NCBI GenBank assembly: GCA_040381075.1
Contig: JBEIHX010000054.1
Span: 1-14,805, forward strand
Direction of reading: 5' to 3'
Length of the DNA stretch: 14,805 nucleotides
DNA from: JBEIHX01 sp040381075
Lineage (GTDB): Bacteria > Pseudomonadota > Alphaproteobacteria > Caulobacterales > Aquidulcibacteraceae
Shown: positions 1 through 7,074 of the stretch, piece by piece
How the letters are laid out: each line of letters opens with the position of its first letter
Numbering within the stretch: position 1 is the stretch's first letter
The notes under the pieces: generated by a model
Seen by the model: only the letters and a program-made list of their open reading frames with translations
Database searches by the model: none
Told to the model about the DNA's origin: nothing
Made by a program: the position numbers and the translations under genes

Positions 1-1
1 A

Positions 2-29
2 GAGTAATTGTCGCGCGCGACAATTACTC
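2..29. repeat. perfect 28-bp palindrome
   Basis: Positions 2-15 are the exact reverse complement of positions 16-29 with no spacer. The centre is an alternating CG run (12-19) and each arm carries AATTGTCG or its complement. Because the palindrome is continuous and 64 bp upstream of the DUF2442 start, a dimeric-repressor operator is more likely than a terminator; there is no T-tract. It could also serve a divergent gene lying left of the window. Confidence 0.85.
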
Positions 30-47
30 CAAAACCAGACGCATAGA

Positions 48-85
48 AATTGTCGCTCCGCTCATGATAATTGTCGTTGTACAAT
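48..85 (+). promoter_or_regulatory. AATTGTCG boxes and probable promoter of the DUF2442 gene
   Basis: AATTGTCG occurs at 6-13, 48-55 and 69-76, with an inverted copy at 18-25. The direct copies are 42 and 21 bp apart, about four and two helical turns, so they would lie on one face of the DNA. Positions 70-85 form ATTGT-N6-ACAAT. GATAAT (66-71) and TACAAT (80-85) resemble -10 boxes; the second would start transcription at about the ATG at 93. No Shine-Dalgarno sequence precedes that ATG, so a leaderless message is possible. Boxes and spacing are seen; regulation is inferred. Confidence 0.5.
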
Positions 86-92
86 CAAATTC

Positions 93-506
93 ATGGCCCC
101 GACTAAGGATGCATTGAAGCGCGCTGAAGCCGCGATGGCTCGGCAGCGCCAAGCCCGCGTCGCCATTGCGGCGCGCTACGACCGCCGCATCGGCCGCATT
201 GTCGTGACGCTGCAATCCGGCCTTGAGCTTGCCTTCCCGCCACGGTTGGCGGAGGGCCTGCATGGCGCCTGCGTTGATGCGTTGTCTTGCATTGAAATCA
301 CCCCCTCGGGGCTGGGTCTGCATTGGCCACAATTGGATGCGGTTTTGTTCGTACCTGGCTTGATCGAAGGTGTGTTCGGGTCGAAAGCCTGGATGGCGCG
401 TGAGATGGGCGCCAAAGGCGGCCGAACGCGGTCTGAGGCAAAGGCGGAAGCCGCGCGCAAAAACGACAGAAGGGGCGGGCGGCCGCGCAAGACCGCGAGC
501 GGATAG
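93..506 (+). CDS. DUF2442 domain protein
   Basis: The 137-residue protein has a basic helical N-terminus (residues 1-30), then the DUF2442 beta-rich domain (about 31-105) with the hallmarks WPQLDAVLFVPGL and GVFGSKAWMAREMG. It ends in a basic tail with GGRPRK, an AT-hook-like sequence. DUF2442 proteins are small, often found beside DUF4160 proteins, and suspected of toxin-antitoxin-like or DNA-binding roles, but their biochemical function is not established. No DUF4160 partner is visible; it could lie left of the window. The ATG at 93 is the natural start because the TACAAT box and palindromes end just before it, although no ribosome-binding site is present. The gene converges on higA, with 37 bp between their stop codons. 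Confidence 0.8.
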   Translation: MAPTKDALKRAEAAMARQRQARVAIAARYDRRIGRIVVTLQSGLELAFPPRLAEGLHGACVDALSCIEITPSGLGLHWPQLDAVLFVPGLIEGVFGSKAWMAREMGAKGGRTRSEAKAEAARKNDRRGGRPRKTASG

Positions 507-543
507 GTTGGCTTTCCGTGGCGCAAGCTAAGGCGTTGGCGTC

Positions 544-924
544 TCAAGCCGCTTTGTCGGCGCCGGTTGGCCGGATTAACACCTCGGCGGCAATGCCCAA
601 GTGTTCATGCAGCTTGCGGATCATCTCGATCGACAGCTTGCGTTTGCCGTTCAGCACTTCCGCGACGCGATTTCGCGCTCCGATGATCGGCTCAAGGTCT
701 TTGCGCGTCAGCCCCTGCTGCTCCATTCGGAAGCGGATCGCTTCGATCGGGTCAGGGGGATCCATAGCGTGATGCTTCGCCTCGTAGGCGTCGATCAGGG
801 TCGCCAATACATCCAGACGGTCGCCGTCCTGCGTACCAACCTTTGCGCCCCAAAGACGGGCCACTTCCGCCATCGCTGCGGCGTGATCCGCCTCGGTTCG
901 GATCGGCTTCAGATCATCCGCCAT
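544..924 (-). CDS. higA: HigA-type antitoxin (HTH, COG5499-like)
   Basis: The 126-residue protein has a helical N-terminal segment (GDRLDVLATLIDAYEAKH, about residues 35-52). Next comes a HigA-type helix-turn-helix at about 60-110, with IRFRMEQQGLTRKDLEP and RVAEVLNGKRKLS. Antitoxins of this family neutralise the HigB ribonuclease and repress their own operon. I chose the ATG at 924 because GGAGG sits six bases upstream; an in-frame TTG at 930 is less likely. The start overlaps the 3' end of higB by 11 bp, giving the usual higB-higA (toxin-first) order and likely translational coupling. It appears intact. Confidence 0.9.
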   Translation of the reverse strand: MADDLKPIRTEADHAAAMAEVARLWGAKVGTQDGDRLDVLATLIDAYEAKHHAMDPPDPIEAIRFRMEQQGLTRKDLEPIIGARNRVAEVLNGKRKLSIEMIRKLHEHLGIAAEVLIRPTGADKAA

Positions 925-1237
925 GTTCAACCTCCGTCACGTCGATCTTGTCGTAGTCCTTGTGCGTGCCAATCCATTTGATCCACACGACGCCTCGCTC
1001 GAAATCCACCGCCACGACGAGCCGATAGTCATTGCCCTTGATGTTGAAAACGATCCGCTCGGCGTTAACGATGCTTGCGGTGGCGTAAAGCTGCTTCACG
1101 TCTGCGCTGCTCGCCCAATTGGCTTTGCTGACTTCACTGAACCAGGCGTCCAGCGCAGCCTTCACTGCCGGCTGATCTTTGCGGCCGGCCAGCGTCTCAA
1201 CGAAGTCGCGCAAGGTGCGCCGGGCGATCACGCGCAT
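914..1237 (-). CDS. higB: HigB-family toxin (RelE-like mRNA interferase)
   Basis: The 107-residue protein begins MRVIARRTL, the usual opening of HigB_toxin-family (PF09907) proteins, and contains the conserved stretches RIVFNIKGNDYRLVV and WIKWIGTHKDYDKI. Toxins of this family cleave mRNA on the ribosome. Family alignment favours ATG at 1237; an in-frame GTG at 1252 would add five residues, and neither has a strong ribosome-binding site. An inverted repeat at 1255-1267 lies just upstream and is a candidate site for HigA autoregulation. The gene begins only 38 bp from the 3' end of the relaxase pseudogene, so the pair is probably the selfishly maintained part of a decaying mobile element. Confidence 0.88.
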   Translation of the reverse strand: MRVIARRTLRDFVETLAGRKDQPAVKAALDAWFSEVSKANWASSADVKQLYATASIVNAERIVFNIKGNDYRLVVAVDFERGVVWIKWIGTHKDYDKIDVTEVEHGG

Positions 1238-1254
1238 ACGATCATCTACCACGG

Positions 1255-1267
1255 TCCCATATTGGGA
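1255..1267. promoter_or_regulatory. candidate higBA operator
   Basis: TCCCA-TAT-TGGGA is a perfect 5-bp inverted repeat with a 3-bp spacer, lying between the relaxase pseudogene and higB. Location and symmetry fit a HigA binding site; no other evidence supports it. Confidence 0.35.
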
Positions 1268-1274
1268 TCAAGCG

Positions 1275-2651
1275 CTACCGATCCATGCCCACCGCGCGCG
1301 CCACTTGCGCAATGCCGTCCTTCATCCCGGCCATCACCTTCTGACCAGCAGCGACATCGAGCCCGGCAGGCTTCGGCGCAAGCGTCACGCGGTCGTGGCG
1401 CTCAAGCGCCAGGTGCTTGCCGCTTGGCAGATCAACCTCGCCGCGCACGCTCCAGCGCTGCATCTTAGAGCTTAAGGTCCGATGGCGTTTGCCGGCTTCA
1501 GTGCTGAGCGCCTGCGCCGCGCGGTCGAATGCGGCGCTCGCCTTATCCGTTTCCTGTCGTTTCCCAGCGTTGCGTGGCGTTTCCCCGGATCGCCCACGAT
1601 CGCCGTCCATCGCTTTCGCCGGTCCCTTATCGCCGCACGCCTTTGCGAACCGGCTGCGGCGGATGTCGGCGTGCAGGTCAAGGGCGCGCAGGCGGTCTTG
1701 CCAATCCGGCGCGAACGCAAAGACGCCTCGCTTGACCTCTTGCGCCAGACCCAAACGCGACAGTTCGACCACGCGGGCCTTCAGCGAGGCGGCAAACCCT
1801 GGATCCGCCATGCCCTTCCCAAGCTCGGCCATCCGCACCCTGCCGGCAGGGTCCAGCTTTTCAGTGATAAACTTGTCGAACCGCGTCAGGCGGGGCGCGC
1901 GCACCTCGCGCTCTTGCACGCGGCGTTCGTCATCGGGCGTGCGTGGCCCAAGGCGTTCGCTCGCCACATCGCGCGCGAACTCCCGGAACCGATGCTTGAT
2001 GACATTGTCCGGCAGGCTTAAGCGCAAGCCGGCGCCGTCGCAGCCGCGCAGATCTCGGTTTGTGTCCGGATGTTCTGTGTCTCAGTGGTTGACCGTCATC
2101 CATTGAAATGGTCGGCCCAGTTCGGCTTCTGCCCGTGCTATCGCTTCGCGCGTGTATCCGGTGAGATCGGCCAATGCCTGTCCATTTTCGGGGGACAGAA
2201 TGATCCGGAAGTGGCGACCATCGTCCTGGCCCCATTGCTCCAGGCGTTCGCGGCCGTCCACGCCGGTGTGACTCGCGTCGAATAAGCCCTGCCGGCCATC
2301 GCGACTGAGATAGTCCGTGTGAGGCTACACTTCGTCATCCAACTGCGGGCTTTTTCGTTCGACATAGGCGCCATGCGCGCCCAATGTGGCCGCGCCGCCG
2401 CCGGAATTGTTGTAGTAGTGCCCCTTGACGCTCGCGCGCTGACGCGGATCGTTGGCATGGGTTGCCGGTACCTGTCTCGGTACGCGCGCGCCCTTCACGC
2501 CACCACCCGGCTTGCTCTTCATGCGCGCATCCAATCGCGCGCCGATGCGCGGCGGCTTGCCCGACTTGCCTCCGCGCAATTGTACAGAAATGAACTCTTC
2601 GTCTTCGCCTTCGCCGTTCCGCAAATTGCGATTGAAACTTCGCGCCGTCAT
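1275..2651 (-). pseudogene. relaxase (MobA/VirD2-like, DUF3363 type), inactivated
   Basis: One reading frame runs 459 codons from an ATG at 2651, with GGGAG eight bases upstream, to a TAG at 1275-1277. It is interrupted by TAG at 2325-2327 and TGA at 2082-2084. The order matches plasmid/ICE relaxases with a DUF3363 C-terminus: a Gly/Lys-rich N-terminus, YLSRDGRQGLFDAS with the likely nicking-tyrosine region, and FRIILSPENG. Next come WMTVNH-stop-DTEHPD, then FREFARDVASERLGPRTP, and the LPSGKHLALE...LAPKPAGLD region near the end. The family's HPHxH metal-binding motif should follow DTE, but the sequence reads HPDTN, losing two histidines. The TGA stands where these proteins usually have Trp. 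The protein would nick oriT in conjugation; this copy cannot. There are no frameshifts, so decay by point mutation seems fairly recent or slow. Confidence 0.82.
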
Positions 2652-2717
2652 GGCCGAAACTCCCAGTAAACCTCACGGTGCGGCGCGCACCTCATCGCCA
2701 CTGTGGACATCGTAGGC

Positions 2718-3302
2718 CTACCTCGCGCAAACGCCATGGCGCACAAGGACAAAACGAACGGCGCACCTCGGGTTATCTTGGCAATGCAGCGCATCGCCGG
2801 TCACCAGAAGGCCATCGAGATCCAAGAGCGCCAGGAGGTCGCGGGCGGCCGTAATCTGATTGCCGCTCTCGCCCACCGCCGCCTGGTCCAGCACAAGGCG
2901 GCGATCGCTGGCGAAGGCGCTCACCACATGCAACGGGGATGTACTGGCCGCGCGGTCAAACGAGCGTCGCAGGGTCTTTCCGTCAATGGCGAGCCCGCCC
3001 TCGCCCTTCTCGCCAAGCCGATCAAGGAACGCGGAAAACGCTGTCGAAAATGCAGCCGGATCAAGCATGCGGAACAGCCGTGAGAACGTGTCATGGCTTG
3101 GCAACCCATTGTCCAGCTTCAGGAAAGACCGAAACAGCGCCTCCCGGTCGGCGGCGAAATCGGCAAAATCAACGCACGTCTCAGCGCCGCAGACCGAGGC
3201 CGTTAGCGCCATCGTCAGCACCTCAAGAAAGTCATGTCGCGTCGCATTGCCGGTCCGCGGATCAGGCACATCCGCAAAACATGCCGCCATCCAGGTCATC
3301 AA
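2718..3302 (-). pseudogene. ISAs1-family transposase, 3'-truncated
   Basis: The ATG at 3302 is preceded by CTGGAGG and opens 194 residues. Hallmarks of ISAs1/H-repeat DDE transposases are DVPDPRTGNATRHDFLEVLT (residues 11-30), DNGLPSHDTFSRLFR, LAIDGKTLRRS with the first catalytic Asp (107), and LLVTGDALHCQ with the second (170). Intact members are about 370 residues, so the third catalytic acid and C-terminus are missing. After residue 175 homology jumps frame: GAPFVLSLCAMA in another frame resembles the family's GADYVLSLKANQ and ends near 2735. So there is a frameshift or small deletion near 2777, then a truncation just before the relaxase start. The inverted-repeat end may be near 3371-3384, but no partner repeat was found. 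Confidence 0.85.
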
Positions 3303-3890
3303 CGCCTCCAGGAAAGAGCCGTCGACCTAAAGGTTCCCGTTCGCCCCAAAGCGCTACTTCATTTTCTCAAATGCGATTGCCCTGCTTGCGGGGGGCGCGG
3401 CGGTGTCTGCGGGCCCTTCAGGAATCCAGCGTTTCCTCCTGCCGTGGAGATTGGGCGGACGTCCCAATCTCAGTAAGACGCGAGTACCGAGGTGACCCGA
3501 ATCCAAGCCACGCGACTGCGCTTTGCAGATTGAAGGCCGTCCATTTTGCGCCCAAGCGCTGCGATGTTGAGGCCTGCGAGATTCGCTCCATTTGCTGAGA
3601 GCAGTGACGCTGCGCAAACCTCGGCGGAGCTGTTCGGTTGCCATGGTGCGGATGCGATATTCAACCCGAGGTCGCCGCTGCGGTCGGTGGTCGCCGCGGG
3701 ATCGGATGACAGATCCAGGTCAGTATACGGAATGACGCGTCTGCGCAGGGCGTCGGCCCGACCGGACGGCGATCCTCGTGGCGAGCCAGGCCTGCACACG
3801 GCTCACGGGGACAGGGGGCGCGGACAGCTGCGTCGGCTTCACACGCCTTGCCTCGGCCCGACTGTGGTTCGGGCGCGTCGTCACCACGAC
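3303..3890. other. gene-poor stretch between ISAs1 remnant and padR
   Basis: I recognise no gene here on either strand. It holds the 5' flank of the ISAs1 remnant and a hairpin at 3447-3471. On the minus strand directly after padR there is a 54-codon open frame (3884-3720, GTG start) with no recognisable domain. The stretch may hold decayed sequence. Confidence 0.5.
3447..3471. repeat. 9-bp perfect hairpin
   Basis: GAGATTGGG (3447-3455) and CCCAATCTC (3463-3471) pair perfectly around a 7-base loop. Neither side has a T-tract, so this is not a classic intrinsic terminator. It lies about 150 bp upstream of the ISAs1-type start and may be a remnant of a mobile-element end. Confidence 0.6.
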
Positions 3891-4274
3891 CTATGTGTCT
3901 TCGCCTGCGTCCCGGCCAGACCGACTGCGACCATCGCCCCGGGCCTGGTTGGACTTGAGCGCGATCCTCGCCCTGTCGTCGACCGGCGCAATACCCAGCG
4001 ATCGGTCAAACACCTTTCGTCCGTCGGTCGTCACCTTGCAGCGGCGCTTGCTGCGGCCAGCCGTTTCGCACCCCTCCCCGGCCTGCTCCCAGGTCACCAG
4101 ATGCCGTTGTTCCAGGCGGTCCAGTGTCCCGTAGCCCGCGGTCACGCTGATCAGTTGGGCGCAGCAGGCAAGCGCCTCGCGGGCGATCGATGGGCCATCG
4201 AGACCCGCCTCGCCGCTCTTGAGCAGCACTGCCACGACATACATCTCTGGCAGGCTGAGGGGTTGAATGACCAC
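3891..4274 (-). CDS. PadR-type winged-helix regulator
   Basis: The 127-residue protein matches the PadR wHTH layout: MYVVAVLLKSGEAGLDGPSIAREA (first helices), then VTAGYGTLDRLEQRHLVTWE (recognition helix), then the wing CKVTTDGRKVF. The region normally ending in the dimerising helix is short and is replaced by a basic, Ser/Gly-rich tail from about residue 95. PadR proteins are usually repressors of an adjacent gene. The start is the GTG at 4274, supported by GGGAGGA eight bases upstream. No convincing downstream partner is left: after the stop only an unrecognised 54-codon frame follows. It may be an orphan whose target gene has been lost, or it may act on the divergent pilin-cyclase operon starting at 4701. 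Confidence 0.75.
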   Translation of the reverse strand: MVIQPLSLPEMYVVAVLLKSGEAGLDGPSIAREALACCAQLISVTAGYGTLDRLEQRHLVTWEQAGEGCETAGRSKRRCKVTTDGRKVFDRSLGIAPVDDRARIALKSNQARGDGRSRSGRDAGEDT

Positions 4275-4452
4275 GTTCGGTGTCCTCCCGCTGCGCAGGC
4301 AGGGCCCGCCAGATCATTCCTGGCGCGCACCCGGTGGGGCGCCGGGTCAGGCGCCGTGTCGCTCCAGGTCCCTACAGGAGGCCCGGTCCTGTCGCCACCC
4401 CCCTGAATGATGCAGCAGGCGATCCCGGAACCGGATCGAGCCGACCATGGCT

Positions 4453-4500
4453 GATCACGACAGGGGCCGATCACGACAGGGGCCGATCACGACAGGGGCC
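4453..4500 (+). repeat. three tandem 16-bp repeats
   Basis: GATCACGACAGGGGCC is repeated three times without mismatch, end to end. It lies in the 426-bp gene-free interval between the divergent padR and Flp pilin starts, where I see no other clear feature. Such an array can arise by slippage or act as an array of protein sites; each unit carries one GATC. Identical copies suggest recent expansion. Confidence 0.9.
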
Positions 4501-4700
4501 GGGCGCGTCCCCGCTGCACGCCGCCATGCCGCGGTTCGCGCGCCACGCCTCGGACACATTGCAGGTCAGCCGTGAGCGACCGATTGAGGCGCGCACATAG
4601 GTGTGCGTCCGCCGGATTCGTCTCAACCGCCGCCCGTTCGGTGACCGTTCTGAAATGCTTCTGCGCTACTAATGACAAGGATTGGTTGGAGAGGCTGACC

Positions 4701-4967
4701 ATGAGTCCAATTGCGCGCTGCCGCGCTGGGGCAACATCAGTCGAGTATGCCGTCATCGCCTCCTTGGTCGTGGCGACGCTGACGGCTGCGACCGGCAACG
4801 TCGGTCAGAGCATATCTGTCGCCTTCGACAGTCTTGCCGAGGCCGTAAATGGGCCGGCCGACACGCCAGGTCGCGGGCAGACGGATGACCAGCCCCCACC
4901 GCCGAAGGACAGCCCGCCTGGCGGCAAGGTGAAGCCGTCGCCCGGCTCGCCCCCAAAAGGCGGATGA
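4701..4967 (+). CDS. Flp-type (type IVb, Tad) pilin with Pro-rich tail
   Basis: The 88-residue protein starts at the ATG at 4701, with GGAGAGG seven bases upstream. A short basic leader MSPIARCRAG is followed by ATSVEYAVIASLVVATLTA. This fits the Flp prepilin signature, G then four residues then EY, with cleavage expected between Gly10 and Ala11 by a TadV/CpaA-type peptidase. The hydrophobic helix spans about 16-32. From about residue 51 the sequence is rich in Pro, Gly and Lys (QPPPPKDSPPGGKVKPSPGS), an unusual extension, since most Flp pilins end soon after the helix. Flp pilins form adhesive surface fibres. No other tad/cpa genes are here, so assembly would rely on a locus elsewhere. Its stop overlaps the next start (ATGA). 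Confidence 0.85.
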   Translation: MSPIARCRAGATSVEYAVIASLVVATLTAATGNVGQSISVAFDSLAEAVNGPADTPGRGQTDDQPPPPKDSPPGGKVKPSPGSPPKGG

Positions 4968-6781
4968 CGCACAGCCAGCCTTGGCTGCGCACGCTTGCCG
5001 TCGCCATGGCGGCTGGCTTTGTGACGCTGCTGGTTGGCCCCCAGAGGCTCGACAACGCCTTTGCTGATGTCCTGCTCGCCCAGCAAAAGCACTCCGCCGC
5101 GGGGCCTGTTCTCCTCGTCGAGATCATGCCCTCAGACATCGCGCGGGCGCAGGAGACCTCCGCAGAACGGGCCGAGATCGCCAGGGCCCTCTCCTATGCT
5201 GCAGAGGGCGGGGCGCGACGCGTCTATCTCGACGTCATCTTCACCACCACGCTCAGGCCGGCCGATGACGCCGCGCTTTCAGCTGCAATGGCTGCGCTTG
5301 GTCGCGACCGTCTGGCCGTCGGCAGCGTGGATGACGCGCCGTTGGCTGATCCTTTCATGCAGATTGCACGCACCGTGGACGCCGGTTTTCTGCCGGATCC
5401 GGACGGCTGGTTCCGGCGTGTCCGGGTCGTTGACAGGATGCGAAATCCCGTCGATTGGCTCGCGACAGGGGCTTTCGCCGCAGGCAGCCAGCCGATCGAT
5501 CTGCGCCTCGACCCCGCAACAATCAGCTCTATCACGCTCGGCGAAGTTTTGGCGGGCCCCAGACCGGTGAACCTCTTCCGGGACCGGCTGGTTGTGATCG
5601 CCTATAACCGTGTGGTCGACAGGTCTGCACCGAGCGTCGCCGGCCACGGTGAGTTGGGCCGTGGGCGAGTCATCGCCCTGGCGACACAGTCCACCCTCCA
5701 GGGCTATCCGCAGCACTCGCGTACAGGCTCGGTGCTCGCCGCCCTCTTCTGCACTCTCGCCCTCGCCATGGGGACCGTGGTCGGCAAGCTCTTTACAACT
5801 GCTCGGCGCACATTCGTCGCCCTGACGGTGACGACCGCAGCCATCGCTTTGGGATCGACATTCGTCCTGCAGAATTTCGGCGTCCGGCTGCAGCCGATGA
5901 CGACAGCGGCGATGCTTACGGCCGGGTTCATGGCGTCCACCTTTGTCCGGCTTCGGATGTTTGAACTGATTTCCGCATTCCTGAAGGGCGATGTAAGCCC
6001 CGAGGAGGCCTGGGCATGGCGAAGTCAGGCAGATCGTCCAATTCCTGTGGTTCTGTTCGGCGCGCGCGGGACTGTAAAGCGGGCCAACCCGAAGGCGAGC
6101 ACGCTGACCGGCGCCCGGCAATGGGTGGGGGCTGCGGATTTCAGCTCCGCGTGCCTGCCGAGCCTGCGTGACCGCAGCACGCTGATCCACGCGGGCGGCG
6201 TCAAGGGCGGGCGCGCTTGGCGCGTCGAGTGGCTGCATGAATCGATCAATCTCGCCGCGTTCCACCCGGCGAGCGACGATCAACGAACTCTGGCGGATCT
6301 GGAGCGCCGCCTTGAGACGGATGCACTCACCGGCGCCCTCAACCGCATCGGATTTGAACAGCGCCTGGAGCAGCTGGCGGGTTCAATCGACTTTACCATA
6401 TTCTACCTGGATCTGAACGGCTTTAAGGCCGTCAACGACACGCTCGGCCACGCAGCCGGAGACGAGCTGCTGCGGTCGGTCGCGAAACGCTTCGGTGGCG
6501 TGATACGGGCCGGTGACCGGCTGGCGCGTCTGGGGGGCGACGAGTTCGCGGTCATCGTCGCCAAGCGCCTTTCCGGCGCATCCTGTGAGCGGCTCCTGCG
6601 CGACCTGCAGGAGGCGCTGGCGCCCCCGATCGAATTCGGCGGACAGTCTGCCAAGGTTGGTGTGGCCGTCGGCTATGCGTCGCCTGAGGAGACGTCAGAG
6701 CGATGGCAGGATGTCGTCGCACGGGCGGACGCGGCGATGTACGCGAACAAGTCGCGCGCCAAGAAGTCTGCTGCAGCCTGA
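4964..6781 (+). CDS. CHASE2-GGDEF diguanylate cyclase
   Basis: This 605-residue membrane protein should make c-di-GMP from two GTP in response to an extracytoplasmic signal. Residues 9-25 form an N-terminal membrane segment. Residues 28-245 form a CHASE2 sensor (YLDVIF at 88-93). Three membrane helices follow at about 255-276, 283-303 and 312-330. Residues 355-435 are a short PAS-like linker. The GGDEF domain begins DALTGALNR (453-461) and continues IFYLDLNGFKAVND. The active-site motif RLGGDEF is intact (GGDEF 524-528). RAGD at 515-518 lies five residues before it, matching the RxxD inhibitory I-site, so product feedback is expected. The ATG overlaps the pilin stop by 4 bp, a sign of translational coupling. 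Confidence 0.93.
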   Translation: MTHSQPWLRTLAVAMAAGFVTLLVGPQRLDNAFADVLLAQQKHSAAGPVLLVEIMPSDIARAQETSAERAEIARALSYAAEGGARRVYLDVIFTTTLRPADDAALSAAMAALGRDRLAVGSVDDAPLADPFMQIARTVDAGFLPDPDGWFRRVRVVDRMRNPVDWLATGAFAAGSQPIDLRLDPATISSITLGEVLAGPRPVNLFRDRLVVIAYNRVVDRSAPSVAGHGELGRGRVIALATQSTLQGYPQHSRTGSVLAALFCTLALAMGTVVGKLFTTARRTFVALTVTTAAIALGSTFVLQNFGVRLQPMTTAAMLTAGFMASTFVRLRMFELISAFLKGDVSPEEAWAWRSQADRPIPVVLFGARGTVKRANPKASTLTGARQWVGAADFSSACLPSLRDRSTLIHAGGVKGGRAWRVEWLHESINLAAFHPASDDQRTLADLERRLETDALTGALNRIGFEQRLEQLAGSIDFTIFYLDLNGFKAVNDTLGHAAGDELLRSVAKRFGGVIRAGDRLARLGGDEFAVIVAKRLSGASCERLLRDLQEALAPPIEFGGQSAKVGVAVGYASPEETSERWQDVVARADAAMYANKSRAKKSAAA

Positions 6782-6953
6782 GAGCCCTGTGAGTGGAAGA
6801 GCCGCACGCGTCACCAGGCAGGCGCCTCCCAGTCGTACGAACAGCTGGCGTTGCTGGTCATCCTGGCGCCCAGACCCTGGGGGTCAGCGCGCCAGGGACG
6901 ACCCCGGGCGCGCCGGTGGTGTCGCCCGGAACGGGGGCGCCCAACCGACTGGC

Positions 6954-6993
6954 GGGCGGATGTCTCAATCAGCGCCTCTTGAGACATCCGCCC
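6954..6993. repeat. 15-bp perfect inverted repeat
   Basis: Positions 6954-6968 (GGGCGGATGTCTCAA) are the exact reverse complement of 6979-6993, around a 10-base loop. CCGAC (6945-6949) and GTCGG (6997-7001) extend the stem beyond a small internal loop. It lies 170 bp downstream of the cyclase stop and has no T-tract. It overlaps the left edge of the IS701-type fossil, so it may be an element end or target structure instead of a terminator. Confidence 0.85.
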
Positions 6994-7074
6994 CCCGTCG
7001 GCGTGACGCGCCGGTACTGGGGCGATTGGGCGAGCCTGCCGGTGGCGCATCGGCTATATGTGCCGGAGGTCTGA
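6985..7074 (+). pseudogene. IS701-type transposase fossil (middle part)
   Basis: A frame reads HPPPVGVTRRYWGDWASLPVAHRLYVPE and then stops. It resembles two nearby blocks of IS701-family (DDE_5) transposases: the SVGVARQYCG block and the ASLPVAYRLYLPE block. The roughly 17 residues normally between them are deleted. Downstream, FFKDNRHSPDQI in another frame (about 7128-7163) faintly recalls the next block. There is no start codon or complete domain. This is recognition from memory of the family, so identity is moderate; it is certainly not a working gene. Confidence 0.5.

Noticed and set aside
3447..3471. Intrinsic terminator
   Set aside because: The stem is perfect but no T-tract follows on either strand.
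3720..3884. 54-codon minus-strand frame directly after padR (GTG start)
   Set aside because: It has no recognisable domain and only a weak ribosome-binding site; kept as a remark, not a gene.
3546..4406. 286-codon plus-strand frame opposite padR
   Set aside because: It is antisense to a recognisable PadR gene and has a low-complexity Arg/Pro-rich translation typical of a shadow frame in GC-rich DNA.
4453..4500. Plasmid iteron origin
   Set aside because: Only three contiguous 16-bp units, no AT-rich region and no replication initiator gene nearby.
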